A DNA stretch of 64,000 nucleotides from Dioscorea cayenensis subsp. rotundata (lineage: Eukaryota; Streptophyta; Magnoliopsida; Dioscoreales; Dioscoreaceae): positions 28,554,185-28,618,184 of the forward strand of contig NC_052471.1 of NCBI RefSeq assembly GCF_009730915.1. The letters run 5' to 3'. The position numbers were made by a program, and so were the translations under genes. Within the stretch, counting starts at the first letter, position 1. Each line of letters begins with the position of its first letter. Below the pieces are notes generated by a model. That model was not told the origin of the DNA. It ran no database searches and worked only from the letters and a program-made list of their open reading frames with translations. Shown piece after piece: positions 47,830 through 58,941 of this stretch.

Positions 47830-49970
47830 CGAGAAGAGAGTTGGGTGTGTTCAATTCCAATGAGATGTGTAGGAATGCAAAGATATTGGTGCTTAAAAAG
47901 ATTAAAGAGCAGTTCATAGACAATTTTACAATATTGAATAATTATGCTTCAGATTTGAGAGACACAAATCCTAGTAGCAATATATGTGTTAGAGGAAGGT
48001 GACACGGGGCTTGTCGGTGTGGCAACCTTCAAGACTCCTCCGTGCGGCACTTGTGCGTAATCACAAGTCAGCCTGCTCTCGATGGTGAGAAAACAATCAC
48101 CAGCCCAAGGACACACACACAAAGTATAGCAAGACACAAGGATAAGAGAGAAAAACATAAAACTCTCTATTGATGAATGGAAGCTATTACAACCACCCAA
48201 GACACTCTCCTCCTAAGAGCACTCCGGGCTCCTAGTGTTACAAGAGAAACTCTCTCAAGTGAGGAGAGGAGATGAGAATGAGAAATGGAGGATTTGAGGA
48301 TGTGAGGATGATCATCCAAGGAGAGGAAGGTCCCTTTATATAGCCAAAGAAAGGCATCTTGGCCAAGGGGAAAGAGACGGCCGCATTCCCATGAATTCCA
48401 TGGCCGAAGGGAAGAAGACGAAACATGTTCCCCATCCAATGGCTAATGTCCGAATAGCCGGGGTCCGTCGTCACTATGTGTTTCCCACTCTTGTCTTCCA
48501 TCTGTCTGCAGTGCCAGATAATTACTGTGCATCCGCCCTGGATGTCTCGATAATCGCCCATGCTGATCGAGAGACAGTCTCCGCCCGTACGCATATGCCT
48601 ATACGGATGATGATCGATATTCTCCATGTCTTGGTAGTTGAGCGGGTCGCTACTCCGCCTCGATCACGAAACCGATCATGCCCGAGTAAAATATCCGACC
48701 GTCATGACGCGTCAGCAAAAACGGTCTAAGGGAATGGAATAACCACTCCCGGCTTCACTTGGCCTTGTCACTCCCGCGCCAAGGGCGTGACGCCAAAAAA
48801 CCCTGTAACAGAAGGGAAGTTTGGCTAGTGAGTGAAGAAGGTCTAATGAAGACACCAATGGTGAAGAGGATGCCCGATCGACCTACAAAGAAAAGGAGGA
48901 GAGAGCCATTGGAAGTCAAAAGCAAAAGTCAAACAAAATCTTCTAGGAACGACATGATGATAATATCGTAAGTTGGCCACAAAGAAATAATATCGTAAGT
49001 TGTTGGTTGCTATTGTCTATTGATATGATGATTACTTCCTTATACTCATGGTTTTGGGTTGTTACTATATAGGCCACACATAACAACCTATAGGAGGAGC
49101 TAACTCAACTAGGAAATGTTGCTAGTTCAAATGGGGAAAAAAAAATTGATGATACTCACACTACTTCTTCAATTGAATTGAAGGTAAAATCTATTCTCTT
49201 TTTAGCGTATGCTTACCATTCTATTGGCCTTATTTTGGTGCTTTCTAATAGTCATAATGGGTAGGAACAACAAAATTTTAGGCTTACTAGAGGAGAAACC
49301 AAAATGTGGTAAGATGTGTACCGAGAGCTAATATTGAGGGTTAAGCTTATTTAATTTCTAATTCTTGTTTCCCATGTTAATTGGCTTGCAATAATATTGT
49401 CCTCATGTAGGTCACTGCTATTAGCCACCAAGTTAATGTTGCTACCCAATGAGGAAAGGATAAAAAACATAAAACAAAAGCTGTTGCTATTTTAGTTGGT
49501 TTTGTGAGTGTTTTCAGAGTGAGAACTAGTACCAAAATTCAATAATAATGCAGAAACCATTATTTAACATTGATGAATTTTTTTATACGTGTAAATTGCA
49601 ATCAAGTAAAATATGTCTCCTATGTATTACAGGGTGCTCACACTAGGCAACTAATTGTTGGAGAGGAAGAAATGCCTCATAGTAGTTCATTCATTACAAG
49701 CAATGAATTAATGGTAAATTTATACTTATTTTCAAACAAAGTTAGCATTGCATTAACCTTTTTTTTGGGTCATTAATATATCTTTTTTTTTTTGTGTGTG
49801 TTTATGATTGGCAAGAATATCTTAGGAACAAGAAGCTTGCTAGAATGAAAACCCAAAATGAGTTGAGTAAACAACCCTCTGCAATAGTTGAATGCCTAGA
49901 ATTACCAACACAACAAAGCAGAATAGATACCACAACTAACCACACTGACCCTTCACAATTAAATCAATGA
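47830..49970 (+). mobile_element. Mutator-like (MULE) transposase remnant, copy B, split by a solo LTR
   Basis: 47835-47995 reads RRELGVFNSNEMCRNAKILV, LKKIKEQFIDNFTILNNYAS, DLRDTNPSSNICVR, a block found in MuDR-type transposases before the core. After the solo LTR it resumes at 48816 with VWLVSEEGLMKTPMVKRMPD and RPTKKRRREPLEVKSKS, like the GRPKKKRR linker before the C-terminal knuckle. The whole core and SWIM finger are missing, so this is an internal-deletion copy. Exon-like pieces continue to 49970 (IVECLELPTQQSRIDTTTNH, TGA at 49968), similar to the tail of copy A. Non-functional. Confidence 0.75.
48000..48810 (-). mobile_element. Solo LTR, 811 bp, with perfect 5-bp TSD
   Basis: Ends TG..CA (plus strand TGACACGGGG at 48000, CCCTGTAACA ending 48810). 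The flanks GAAGG (47995-47999) and GAAGG (48811-48815) are an exact 5-bp duplication. On the minus strand a TATA motif (GGCTATATAAAGGG, about 48344-48331) sits in mid-LTR, so the LTR reads on the minus strand from TGTTACAGGG. No internal retroelement sequence remains, which is the mark of LTR-LTR recombination. It sits inside the MULE copy B reading frame. Confidence 0.93.
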
Positions 49971-50424
49971 AATAGCTATTTAGAAAAGTTCTTTTGTGTT
50001 GTTTTGTAAACATGAACAGTGGTTTTGTTAATACCTATCACAGATGTAACTGACAAAATATATCTACTATCAAATGTATAAAACCCATATGATCAATGAA
50101 GTTGTAACTTTTTACCTTTATCAATTTGTCAAAATGTGGAATTCCTAAGTTCATTGTTGTTTTCATTTAGGAAAAAAAATGAAAAATTGTCTAATTGTCT
50201 TCAAAGTTTTATTTGTTTCAAACTGTGATTATGTTCTTGGAAAATTTTTAGGAAAAATTCTCTAATTATAAAGGTTCAGGAAAATTTTCCAATTGAATAG
50301 TATATGCATTTAAATCAATATAGTGGGTTTTTTTTAATTGTTGCAGATATATGTTATTGTTGCTTGTTCTATAAATAACAAATTAAAACAAAAGAATTAG
50401 GGCAAACCCTCCATGAACAAACTA

Positions 50425-50610
50425 CATGCGAAATCTCCATCAATCCATACATCAAAATAAGAAGTTTTTCTTCAACAAATTTCTCATTAACAGGGAAATT
50501 TGTCGTATAAAAGGGGAACTCTCCATTAATCCATACATCAAAACACCAAGTTATTCTTCAACAAATTTCCCATGCCAAATCTTTATTAATCCATGCATCA
50601 AGACAACAAA
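50425..50610. repeat. Three ~75-bp tandem repeats
   Basis: A unit of CTCCATCAATCCATACATCA followed by AAGTTTTTCTTCAACAAATTTC occurs near 50433, 50519 and (shortened) 50578, with divergence increasing to the right. Confidence 0.85.
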
Positions 50611-51099
50611 TTAATTCATCTCGATGACTTTAGTCTTAGAGAATTTCTTCATAGTATGCTACTTGGGTCAGGAAGCGGTAACTAGTACTCTTTTCTAGAA
50701 CTGTTGCCATGGTTGTGATTGAGGCAACCATACAATAGGCCAGTGGAGTGGTGATGGTTTTGTTCAGATTCGGGTACGTATAACATTTAGATCCAAATTC
50801 GGAATTGTATGCCACAGCATGAAAGACATTTAATTTTTTTCATTTTTTAATAACATTTTAACCAAAAGAATGCCATGTTAGCAACAAATGACTGCAAAAC
50901 TAAAGGCAGTTAAGTTTTGGACCTAATTTATCCAATGAAGATAATGGAAGGACTAAATAGGAATAAATTGAAAAATAAGGACTAAATATTTTATTGTGAT
51001 AATACCATCATTATTTCACATCTTATGAATATTTTATTACTAATGGGATTCATCCAAACCTTTGATCTTAAATGCGATTTATTCATTATGTGTCTATAC

Positions 51100-51130
<31 letters not shown>

Positions 51131-52349
51131 GCATCACCAGTTCCTATATCCCCTTTCCCCCTCTCCCTTCTCCCTCTCTCTAAATCTTAATCTGGCATGT
51201 CTCTTTCAATCTCTCTTACTTTTCATAATTTACAGATGTTTGTAGATGATGTAATGTATACATCGCAACAACTTTATATTTTGATGTACATCTTAACTGT
51301 GAGAGGATTTTAAAAATGAAAATGACAGTAATCTAATAATCAACCCTTGTAATATAACTAATGAGAGGTTGCCATTTTGTAATTTCATTAATTAATTAAT
51401 TAATGGTTGTTTTTGTTTTATTTGAAATGATATGTCTTATTAATAAAGTGGTGTGTCTCTTTAATGAATTAATGTATGAAAGTGGTATGTCTCTTTAAAT
51501 GCCATTCGTTATTTAAGTTTTGTGTCTCTTTACTAAATACCACTTTATCTTTATAAAAATAATCTCCTACCATCATTCAAGCCAATTAAATTAAAAAAAA
51601 AAACAAAATTTTCATAAGTTCATTTGCTTTGTTCTTTAAGTGTACAAAAGATTAAAGCAAACTTTCATTTTATAAAGCCACTGTTGTCTTTGCTTGAGTT
51701 TGGAAGTACAAACCATACTCAAGGGTCTTCATTGTATCCTAAAAAAAATTCGCCATTTAATCTATTTTGCATAAAAAGGTTTGAAATTAGGTGAAAACGA
51801 ATTAAATCTAAAGAAAAGTGTTTCCCACACGTTATACACTATTTTCTTTCTTTTCACTCCTTCTCTATTCCTTAAAGAACCATCTACCACCAACATTAAC
51901 AAGCCATTAGTCTTCATGTTATAATAATTGAAGTATTATTTAAAAGCATAATAATTAAATTAAACAACATTATTAAAACATTTAATTATCATAATAATTA
52001 AATGTAGATATTTTTTTATAGATATTTTTTTATTTTACCTAAAAATAGTTAATTCAAACAATTAATTGTAATAATTAAAATGTAGTATTTATTTAAAAAA
52101 GCTTAATTATATATTAATTAAAAGTAGATAATAATTAAAATATATTATTTAATTAAAAATTTTAATTATAATAATTAAAATGGATAATCGTTAAAATGAA
52201 TTATTTAATTGAAACATATAATTATGATAATTGAAGTGAACAATAATATTTAATATATTTTATAAATAAATAAATAAATTTATCAATTATTAAAATAATT
52301 TCTTATGTTATACAGTATTATCTATTTACACTAAAAAGTTGCAAAAAAT

Positions 52350-52628
52350 GGTATTATCACCAAAATAGTTCTTGTATTTTTCTCTCTCTTCCCTTTTGGT
52401 CCTTCTACTCATAAATGCTCACTAGTCCTTTTATTTTTCAAAATGTGACCACTTAATTAGAAATGTTCTCAACTAGTCCCTCTACTTTTAGAAATGTCAT
52501 TTTTAAAAGTAGATGGAATAATTGGGAACACTTCTAACTAATTGAGCACATTTTCAAAATAGAGGGATTAGTTAAGGGACCAAAGGGAAGATAAAGAAAA
52601 GTAGAGGGACCAATTAGAATATTATACC
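52350..52628. mobile_element. Foldback MITE, ~280 bp
   Basis: Left end GGTATTATCACCAAAATAG and right end (reverse complement GGTATAATATTCTAATTGG) begin long inverted arms of about 115-130 nt that meet near 52491. The arms share CTCTACTTTT, TTTGGTCC, TTTTGAAAATGTG and AACTAGTCCCTC-like blocks. An RNA copy would form a long hairpin. No transposase, and no TSD could be settled. Confidence 0.8.
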
Positions 52629-53966
52629 TAAAAATAACTTTATAATTTTTTTTTATATTTTTTATATATATTTTTTATTTTCAATTCTCATTCTTGCCAA
52701 TCTGCATTCCTATTCCATAAGCAAAAGCTTAATTCCGAGAAGATCACTTTTTAATTAAATTGACTTTTCTATCAAGGGCATCTTATGTCACTTATTGAGC
52801 ATTTAAATATTAAACACTTCATTAGAGGGGTTTAGGGGCCACTGATGTTAAAATGTTAGCCTTTTTTTTTTTTAATAAAAAGATTAACAATATGAATTTA
52901 TATAATTTTATGGAAATGGTTGTGAAACTAGCCCTTAAAATGATTAAGAATGTACTATTTTATTGAAATTCATGTAAAAATATTATTTAAATAATATATT
53001 TGAAAATTATATTATTTAATATACTATTTAATTATTTTGATTATAAAATATGTATTATGAATAATTGATAGGGTAAATGAAATGATTGTGGAACTATACT
53101 AAACGAGCATACTAAATTTATTGTTCACAATGAAATGATTGTGGGTATAACCATGTATTATTTTCAGTTGACAAAAAATGTAACATTATTATATTTGGTT
53201 AGTTAGGAATCTTACATTATTAATTATTTATTTACTAAAATACTTTTAAATATATTGTTTAGTAATAAATATGTGTTATTATTAATTTTTTTAAATTTTA
53301 AATATTTAATTTTAATTAATATTAATTAAATAAAACTTAAATTTTTTTAATAAACCTAAAATTTTCTCTCCAACTTAACATTAAAAAAATAATTTTAATC
53401 TCAAATGTTTTTCTTATCTTCAACGAAATATTTGGATAAATATATTTTTATATGAGAGATATACACGTGGAAATAAAAAAAATTAAATTTTCTTTGTTTT
53501 AATTATTTTAAAAATTGATGTTTTGATAATTTTATTGGATTTAGAAGTTGTAATGGGTAAAAACTTCATATTGCACCTATAATATTACATTACCATCTAG
53601 TAATCCGATAATAGATTACAGGGGTGGGATATATTCCCACCCTAATCAATTAGACATAATCTTACATTGATTAGACTAATGTTACCCCAATCAAAACACC
53701 ACCTAAGGATTAATTGAATTTGAGTTTTTTTTTTATTCTTTATATTTATCAATTTAAAAATTGATAAAACATTTTAATGCACTTCTAAACTTTTTAATAA
53801 ATCATATTCGATTATACATTTTATTAAATTATATTTTAAATAAAATAAATTTAAAAAGTAAATTTAATTTTTTATAAATTTTAAATTATCTACTAATTTT
53901 AACCAATTTTTAATCTATATATTAATTAAAATGGATGAGTAAAAATAGCATGAACAGTTTAACATC

Positions 53967-54062
53967 AAACCCTAACATAATTAACACCCCCAACACATTT
54001 GCGGCGGGGACATAATCGTCATTAACCGCTAAGCCCTAAACCCTCATTCTCCTCTTTATATT
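53967..54062 (+). promoter_or_regulatory. Fibrillarin promoter: telobox motifs and TATA box
   Basis: AAACCCTAA at 53967-53975 is a perfect telobox. CTAAACCCTC at 54036-54045 is a second, imperfect one. TTTATATT at 54055-54062 is a plausible TATA box about 97 bases before the start codon. Teloboxes are known in promoters of plant ribosome-biogenesis genes. The leader then carries a (GATCTC)n repeat (54118-54149). Confidence 0.6.
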
Positions 54063-54158
54063 GACGCCTTCCCAAAGCCCTCTCGTCTTCAAGCCCTCAT
54101 CGCCGCCGGCCTCTCGTTCTCTCTCGATCTCGATCTCGATCTCGATCTCATCGGCGAA

Positions 54159-57100
54159 ATGAGACCTCCGAGAGGTGAGATTCTAGGGGTTTTCCAAGGC
54201 CAGATAGTGTTGTTTTGGTTTTTTGATTGATTTGTCTGGTTTTGGATTGATTTCAGGTGGTGGGCGTGGTGGTGGGGGTGGATTTAGGGGGAGGAGTGAT
54301 GGAGGGGAGGGGAGAGGGAGAGGAGGTGGTGGGAGAGGAGGGCCGGAAGGTCGTGGCGGCGGGAGAGGCCGTGGACGTGGTGGCGGTGGTAGAGGAGGTG
54401 GGAGGGGTCGTGGAGGACGTGGTGGAGGGATGAAGGGAGGGAGCAGGGTTGTCGTTGAGCCGCATAGGCATGATGGTGTGTTCATTGCGAAGGGGAAGGA
54501 GGACGCTCTTTGCACTAGGAATTTGGTCTCTGGAGAGTCTGTTTATGGTGAGAAGCGTGTTGCTGTGCAGGTGATGGTCTTTCAAAACCCTAAAGTTTCA
54601 ATCTTTGTAACGTTTTCTCTGTTTTTGCCTGGTAGTGTTTGAATTCTTTGTGTTTGATGTTTTTTGGGTATTTATTTTTCTCCAGAATGAAGATGGAACT
54701 AAGACTGAGTATAGGGTGTGGAATCCGTTCAGATCTAAGTTAGCAGCAGCTATTCTTGGCGGTGTTGATAATATCTGGATTGTAAGTTAGCAACCTTTTT
54801 TTAAGTCAGAAATTAATGTGTGAATGCTCCTGATCGTCCTCATCTTTTTTATAAAATACGGGATGTTTTGTACTCTTGAATGTCTTATAAGATCTTTTTG
54901 TTATTTGTGTCACTGATTTAACCTTTATGTTATAGTGTATGAATTTTAGTTTTGTTCGGAGATGGTGTTTATTTTTTGTTATATATATTGATTAGCTGAT
55001 TTTTGTTTACATAAAAATCTTATTGTGCAGAGTTATACTTTCTTATTGGACTTTGTTGAATTGGTTAATGGGTCAATTTATTTCATTTTTTTTGTATGAA
55101 AATGTGTTTTCATGCTGATTCTTTTCTGTATCTTTTGTTGAACTCGCTCTATTTTTTGGATGTTGTTTTGTTCATAGATTTAGTCACTTAATTTGATGTA
55201 CTGCATGCATTTTCTATTGCTAAGTTGCTCTCTTTTTGGTTAGGCTCCTGGAACACGAGTACTGTACCTTGGAGCAGCATCAGGAACAACCGTATCTCAT
55301 GTCTCTGACATTGTTGGACCTGTAAGTTGGTTGTTTGGTTGTTTTTACATTCAGTTAATTTCATTCTTATGATCTCATTTGATATATTGGTGAAATGTGG
55401 TGTTTTTGCAGACTGGAATGGTCTATGCTGTTGAGTTTTCACATAGGAGCGGCAGGGATCTTGTTAACATGGCAAAGAAGCGGACAAATGTCATCCCCAT
55501 CATCGAGGATGCCAGGCATCCGGCAAAGTACCGAATGCTGGTTGGAATGGTTGATGTCATTTTCTCAGATGTTGCCCAACCTGATCAGGTATGAGTGGCT
55601 TTATATTCTGCATAAGATGGGTGGGTTTTTTGCTTACGCGACCATATGCGCCTGTTTTAAATGACTGGCATGTTGGTGTTCGTGGGGATATTTGATTTGC
55701 TTGGCGACTGGTTTTCCCTTTAGATTTTGTTCTTTCTTTCGAACACAAATTATTATTTTTGATTTTGATATTTAAAAAAACACAAACAATGTGTGCCGTT
55801 GAACTTTTACCTGCTCAAGTTTTATTCAGATTTACTGACTTTTTGTTACTAGTGAATTGATGCTGTGATGTAGGCTGTTACTTTGGTTTGTATTCACATG
55901 GTTTTCCCTTTGATATCTAGCACATGATGAATTAACTCGGATTCCCCTTCAGGACATCATTGGATGATGCAAATTCGAGATTCTGATGCATACTGAATTT
56001 ATCTTCTTCTTTTTTCCCTTTGAAACTTATATTATAAAGTTTGTTTTCAATTTTATATCTTATTTAAAACATGCTGCTATGTTGGTGGTTTAATTTTTAA
56101 ATCTTATTTAAAGAATATTGCCGCCATTATTCAGAACATCTCTAGATAATGCAAATTGAAGTTCTGATAGATGCGTTGTTTTGTTCCAAATCCATTCCGA
56201 TCTTTTTTCTCTTTTTAACTGAACCCATCTTTTTGGAAATTTTGTTATGAAATTTAATCTCTTTATAAACCTTAGTTGGTGTGTGGAGCTGATTGAATAT
56301 ATATAGCTTTTGCATGCATCATTGGATGTTGGTTTGTATTCACATGGTTTTCCCTTTGATATCTAGCACATGATGAATTAACTCGGATTCCCCTTCAGGA
56401 CATCATTGGATGATGCAAATTCGAGATTCTGATGCATACTGAATTTATCTGTTTTTTTCCCCTTTTGAAACTTATATTATAAAGTTTGTTTTCAATTTTA
56501 TATCTTATTTAAAACATGCTGCTATGTTGGTGGTTTAATTTTTAAATCTTATTTAAAGAATATTGCCTCCATTATTCAGAACATCTCTAGATAATGCAAA
56601 TTGAAGTTCTGATAGATGCGTTGTTTTGTTCCAAATCCATTCCGATCTTTTTTCTCTTTTTAACTGAACCCATTTTTTTTGAAATTTTGTTATGAAATTT
56701 AATCTCTTTATAAACCTTAGTTGGTGTGTGGAGCTGATTGAATATATATAGCTTTTTCATGACATCATTGGATGTTCTGGATTTCTGATGCATGCAGAAG
56801 CCAGTTCTTTTATGTTTAAATTCATTACAAAATTTATTTTCAATTTAAATTTTTTTTGTGGAACATAGGTAAGGTGCTCATTGTTGATCAAGCAAAAAGA
56901 AATCGTTTTTAATCATATATGATTTCAATTATATATTTTATAATATTGATCAGCTAGAAATTTGAGGATAGATTGATGCATTCATTTATAATTTTTTGGC
57001 ATGGAATTGTTGGTCCAGCATGGCTCAAGGTCTGGTTTATTGGAGGATGAGGCCCTTGTTATTCAGTATCCACAAAGTTGATGGATATCTAACTTCTGTC

Positions 57101-57734
57101 ATCAATTCCACCCTTGCCAGCCTGGTCTGAACCATACCCTCTTGCTAAACCAAAATTGTTCATAAGATTAGATGCGAGTGAGAGTGTTGCATGATATTAT
57201 ATGTGCTGTTGATAGAACCATTTCTCTTCAAATTCCACATTAACCTCGATCACCTGCCCTTAGAACTGACTCTGAGCTGTGTTTGGTTTCCTGATTCTTG
57301 TTCAAATTTTTTTTTTTTTTTGGCTCTTGATACGTGCAGGCTAGGATCTTAGCCCTGAATGCCTCCTACTTTTTGAAGAATGGGGGTCATTTTGTGATCT
57401 CAATCAAGGTATTATTGTCATGCCTGTTTCAATTTTTTTCCATTCACTCTGAGATTCTCCTATATCAAAATTATCTTGTATTTTAGGTCATATAACATAA
57501 TCAACTTCTGTGTAATCTTTCCGTTTTCCATTACAATTGATCTGAATTATCTCTCTTCAGGCAAATTGTATCGACTCAACTGTCCCAGCGGAGGCTGTCT
57601 TTGCCCAAGAAGTTAAGAAACTTCAAGCTGATCAATTCAAACCTTCCGAGCAGGTAACCCTAGAGCCATTTGAAAGAGACCATGCCTGTGTTGTCGGTGG
57701 GTACCGGGTGCTGAAGAAGCAGAAAGCTACCTAA
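54159..57734 (+). CDS. FIB: Fibrillarin, box C/D snoRNP 2'-O-methyltransferase, 307 aa
   Basis: Exons 54159-54174, 54257-54570, 54686-54781, 55244-55321, 55412-55588, 57340-57408, 57561-57734. All GT..AG, phases fit, 924 nt. Residues 6-~75 form the Gly/Arg-rich GAR domain ([13 protein letters not shown]), followed by [20 protein letters not shown], the [18 protein letters not shown] block, SAM-binding motif I ([20 protein letters not shown]), [26 protein letters not shown] and the C-terminal [14 protein letters not shown] and [16 protein letters not shown]. The catalytic Lys/Asp residues of the family are within these blocks. Length matches plant fibrillarins. Role: methylates rRNA riboses in the nucleolus, guided by box C/D snoRNAs. 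Intron 5 is long (1,751 nt) and carries snoRNA copies. Confidence 0.98.
55919..55992 (+). ncRNA. U60: Box C/D snoRNA, U60-like, copy 1
   Basis: Box C ATGATGA (55924-55930), C'-like ATGATGC (55964-55970) and box D CTGA (55983-55986), with a short flanking stem (GCA/TGC). Bases 55937-55949 (TCGGATTCCCCTT) are complementary over 13 nt to the AAGGGGAATCCGA segment of plant 25S rRNA. They lie directly 5' of a weak D' position, so they can act as a 2'-O-methylation guide. From the literature as I recall it, Arabidopsis fibrillarin genes host a U60-type box C/D snoRNA in their fifth intron, the same location as here. Processing would be from the spliced intron. Confidence 0.85.
56365..56438 (+). ncRNA. 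U60: Box C/D snoRNA, U60-like, copy 2
   Basis: Second copy from the 446-bp duplication: box C 56370-56376, guide 56383-56395, C'-like 56410-56416, box D CTGA 56429-56432. All boxes and the 13-nt guide are unchanged from copy 1, so both may be functional. Confidence 0.82.
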
Positions 57735-58480
57735 ATCCATTTGTCTGATTGAATGTGGACTATTTTGCAACACAAGAAAATTATCCCTTGTTTTTGTTTA
57801 TGTTTTCTTTACCAGTGATGAGGATGATATCCTGTTTTATTATTCTCTTGGTTTTGTAGGCAATGAATGACAGGTTTTTATTATGGCAATATGCTTGCTT
57901 TTAGCCTCAGAAAATTGCCCTAATTAATGGCACTTGTCTTGAACTTTTCTTGTGCAAATTTGCGGAAGAATATGAGTTTGCACAGCTTGCTTTATGTATG
58001 TGTGTTTTGAATTTAAATTTTGTCTCAATTTTGTTTTTTGGATGTGTTTTTGCGGCAAGCAAAAGCAGTTTTCTTGTATATTTTCTACAGTAAACAAAAA
58101 ATAGTATTATTTATCATGACCATTATCCTTGTTAGAAATTGATAATCAGTATTCTTTTACTTATTTGTCCCGTTTTGGTTGATTATTCTGTTGGTTTTTC
58201 TCAATCCAAGCTTTAGCAGTGTGATTTTGTCTCTTTAGGGTAATGCATACTAATTGTTTGATGGTGTAATATGAATTTGCATATGGAGTGATAATTTGTG
58301 AAAGTTAGAGAAAAAAAGTGTCATCTTCAAATGCAAACTTCTTGTGCAGAATCCTTTGCTTCATGGGGAAATTTTTAGTTCTTATTGTTGTACTATGACG
58401 GAGGCTGTACTGTTATATTGAAGCTCAGTGAAAAAGATTAAAATAGAAGAGTGAATAGTTGGTAGTTGAGGAGAAGAATC
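57735..58480. other. Fibrillarin 3' UTR and spacer
   Basis: T-rich; nothing else supported. Confidence 0.5.
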
Positions 58481-58487
58481 AATTGAT

Positions 58488-58769
58488 TCAGAAATAACTC
58501 TCATGTAGTATAGCAATAGCAGGTATTTCAAGGACATATGAAATCCTCAAGCTTCGCTGTTCTTTCAAGGACGAGATAAACCTCATTGGCTCGAAGATAT
58601 TCGCATTGCTCACAATCTTTCTCTTTAAATCTTTTTCGGTTTTTTCTGTTCTCTGTTTAGTTCTCTGTAACTCTTTTTGCAAAAAAAGTTTGTCGTCCAC
58701 AACGTGTCTGAGTTGGAATTCCTCATGATACATAACAGGTTTGTCATCTTTTACCCGATCACAGCACAT
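58488..58769 (-). other. Orphan coding-like ORF (minus)
   Basis: 93 codons with a charged, coil-like composition (FLQKELQRTKQRTEKTEKDL, NIFEPMRFISSLKEQRS). It has no recognised domain and no clear exons around it. Could be part of an unannotated or broken gene, or chance. Confidence 0.3.
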
Positions 58770-58837
58770 TTGGTTTGCATGTCATACTCTTCTAATTAAG
58801 AACAATATCCAGGACTTACTGCGCTGAAATTGTGCAG

Positions 58838-58941
58838 CGGACAATGTCTCCACACAAAGAAACGGAAGGAGATCATTGAGCGAGCTGCTCAACTTGACAT
58901 AGTCGTCACCAACAAGTTTGCCAGGCTGCACAGCCAGGAGG
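58838..58941 (+). other. Orphan exon-like piece (plus)
   Basis: Bounded by TTGTGCAG and G|GTGAGT splice-like signals and encoding [20 protein letters not shown] followed by [14 protein letters not shown], which looks like a genuine, conserved-type basic protein segment. I see no partner exons within a few kb and do not recognise the family. Probably a gene fragment. Confidence 0.35.

Larger units (their letters stand above)
49971..53960. other. AT-rich intergenic stretch
   Basis: No gene supported. It contains the three-copy repeat at 50.4-50.6 kb, an (AT)n run at 51103-51130 and a foldback MITE at 52.35-52.63 kb, described separately. Confidence 0.55.
55885..56776 (+). repeat. 446-bp tandem duplication in fibrillarin intron 5
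   Basis: 55885-56330 and 56331-56776 are near-identical, offset 446 nt, both starting GGTTTGTATTCACATGG. Each contains one good box C/D snoRNA and, about 180 nt further on, a decayed relative of it (CAGAACATCTCTAGATAATG, then AAATTGAAGTTCTGATAG). This points to an older, smaller duplication as well. Confidence 0.95.

Noticed and set aside
50425..50610. Evenly spaced repeats resembling a CRISPR array
   Set aside because: Only three diverging direct repeats in a plant nuclear context; no constant repeat/variable spacer pattern.
54183..54585. Long minus-strand Pro-rich open frames opposite fibrillarin exon 2
   Set aside because: They are the antisense of the Gly/Arg codons of the GAR domain (CCNs and CGNs complement), not genes.
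55557..55748. Minus-strand frame in fibrillarin intron 5
   Set aside because: Overlaps the end of exon 5 on the opposite strand and lacks any domain; a shadow frame.
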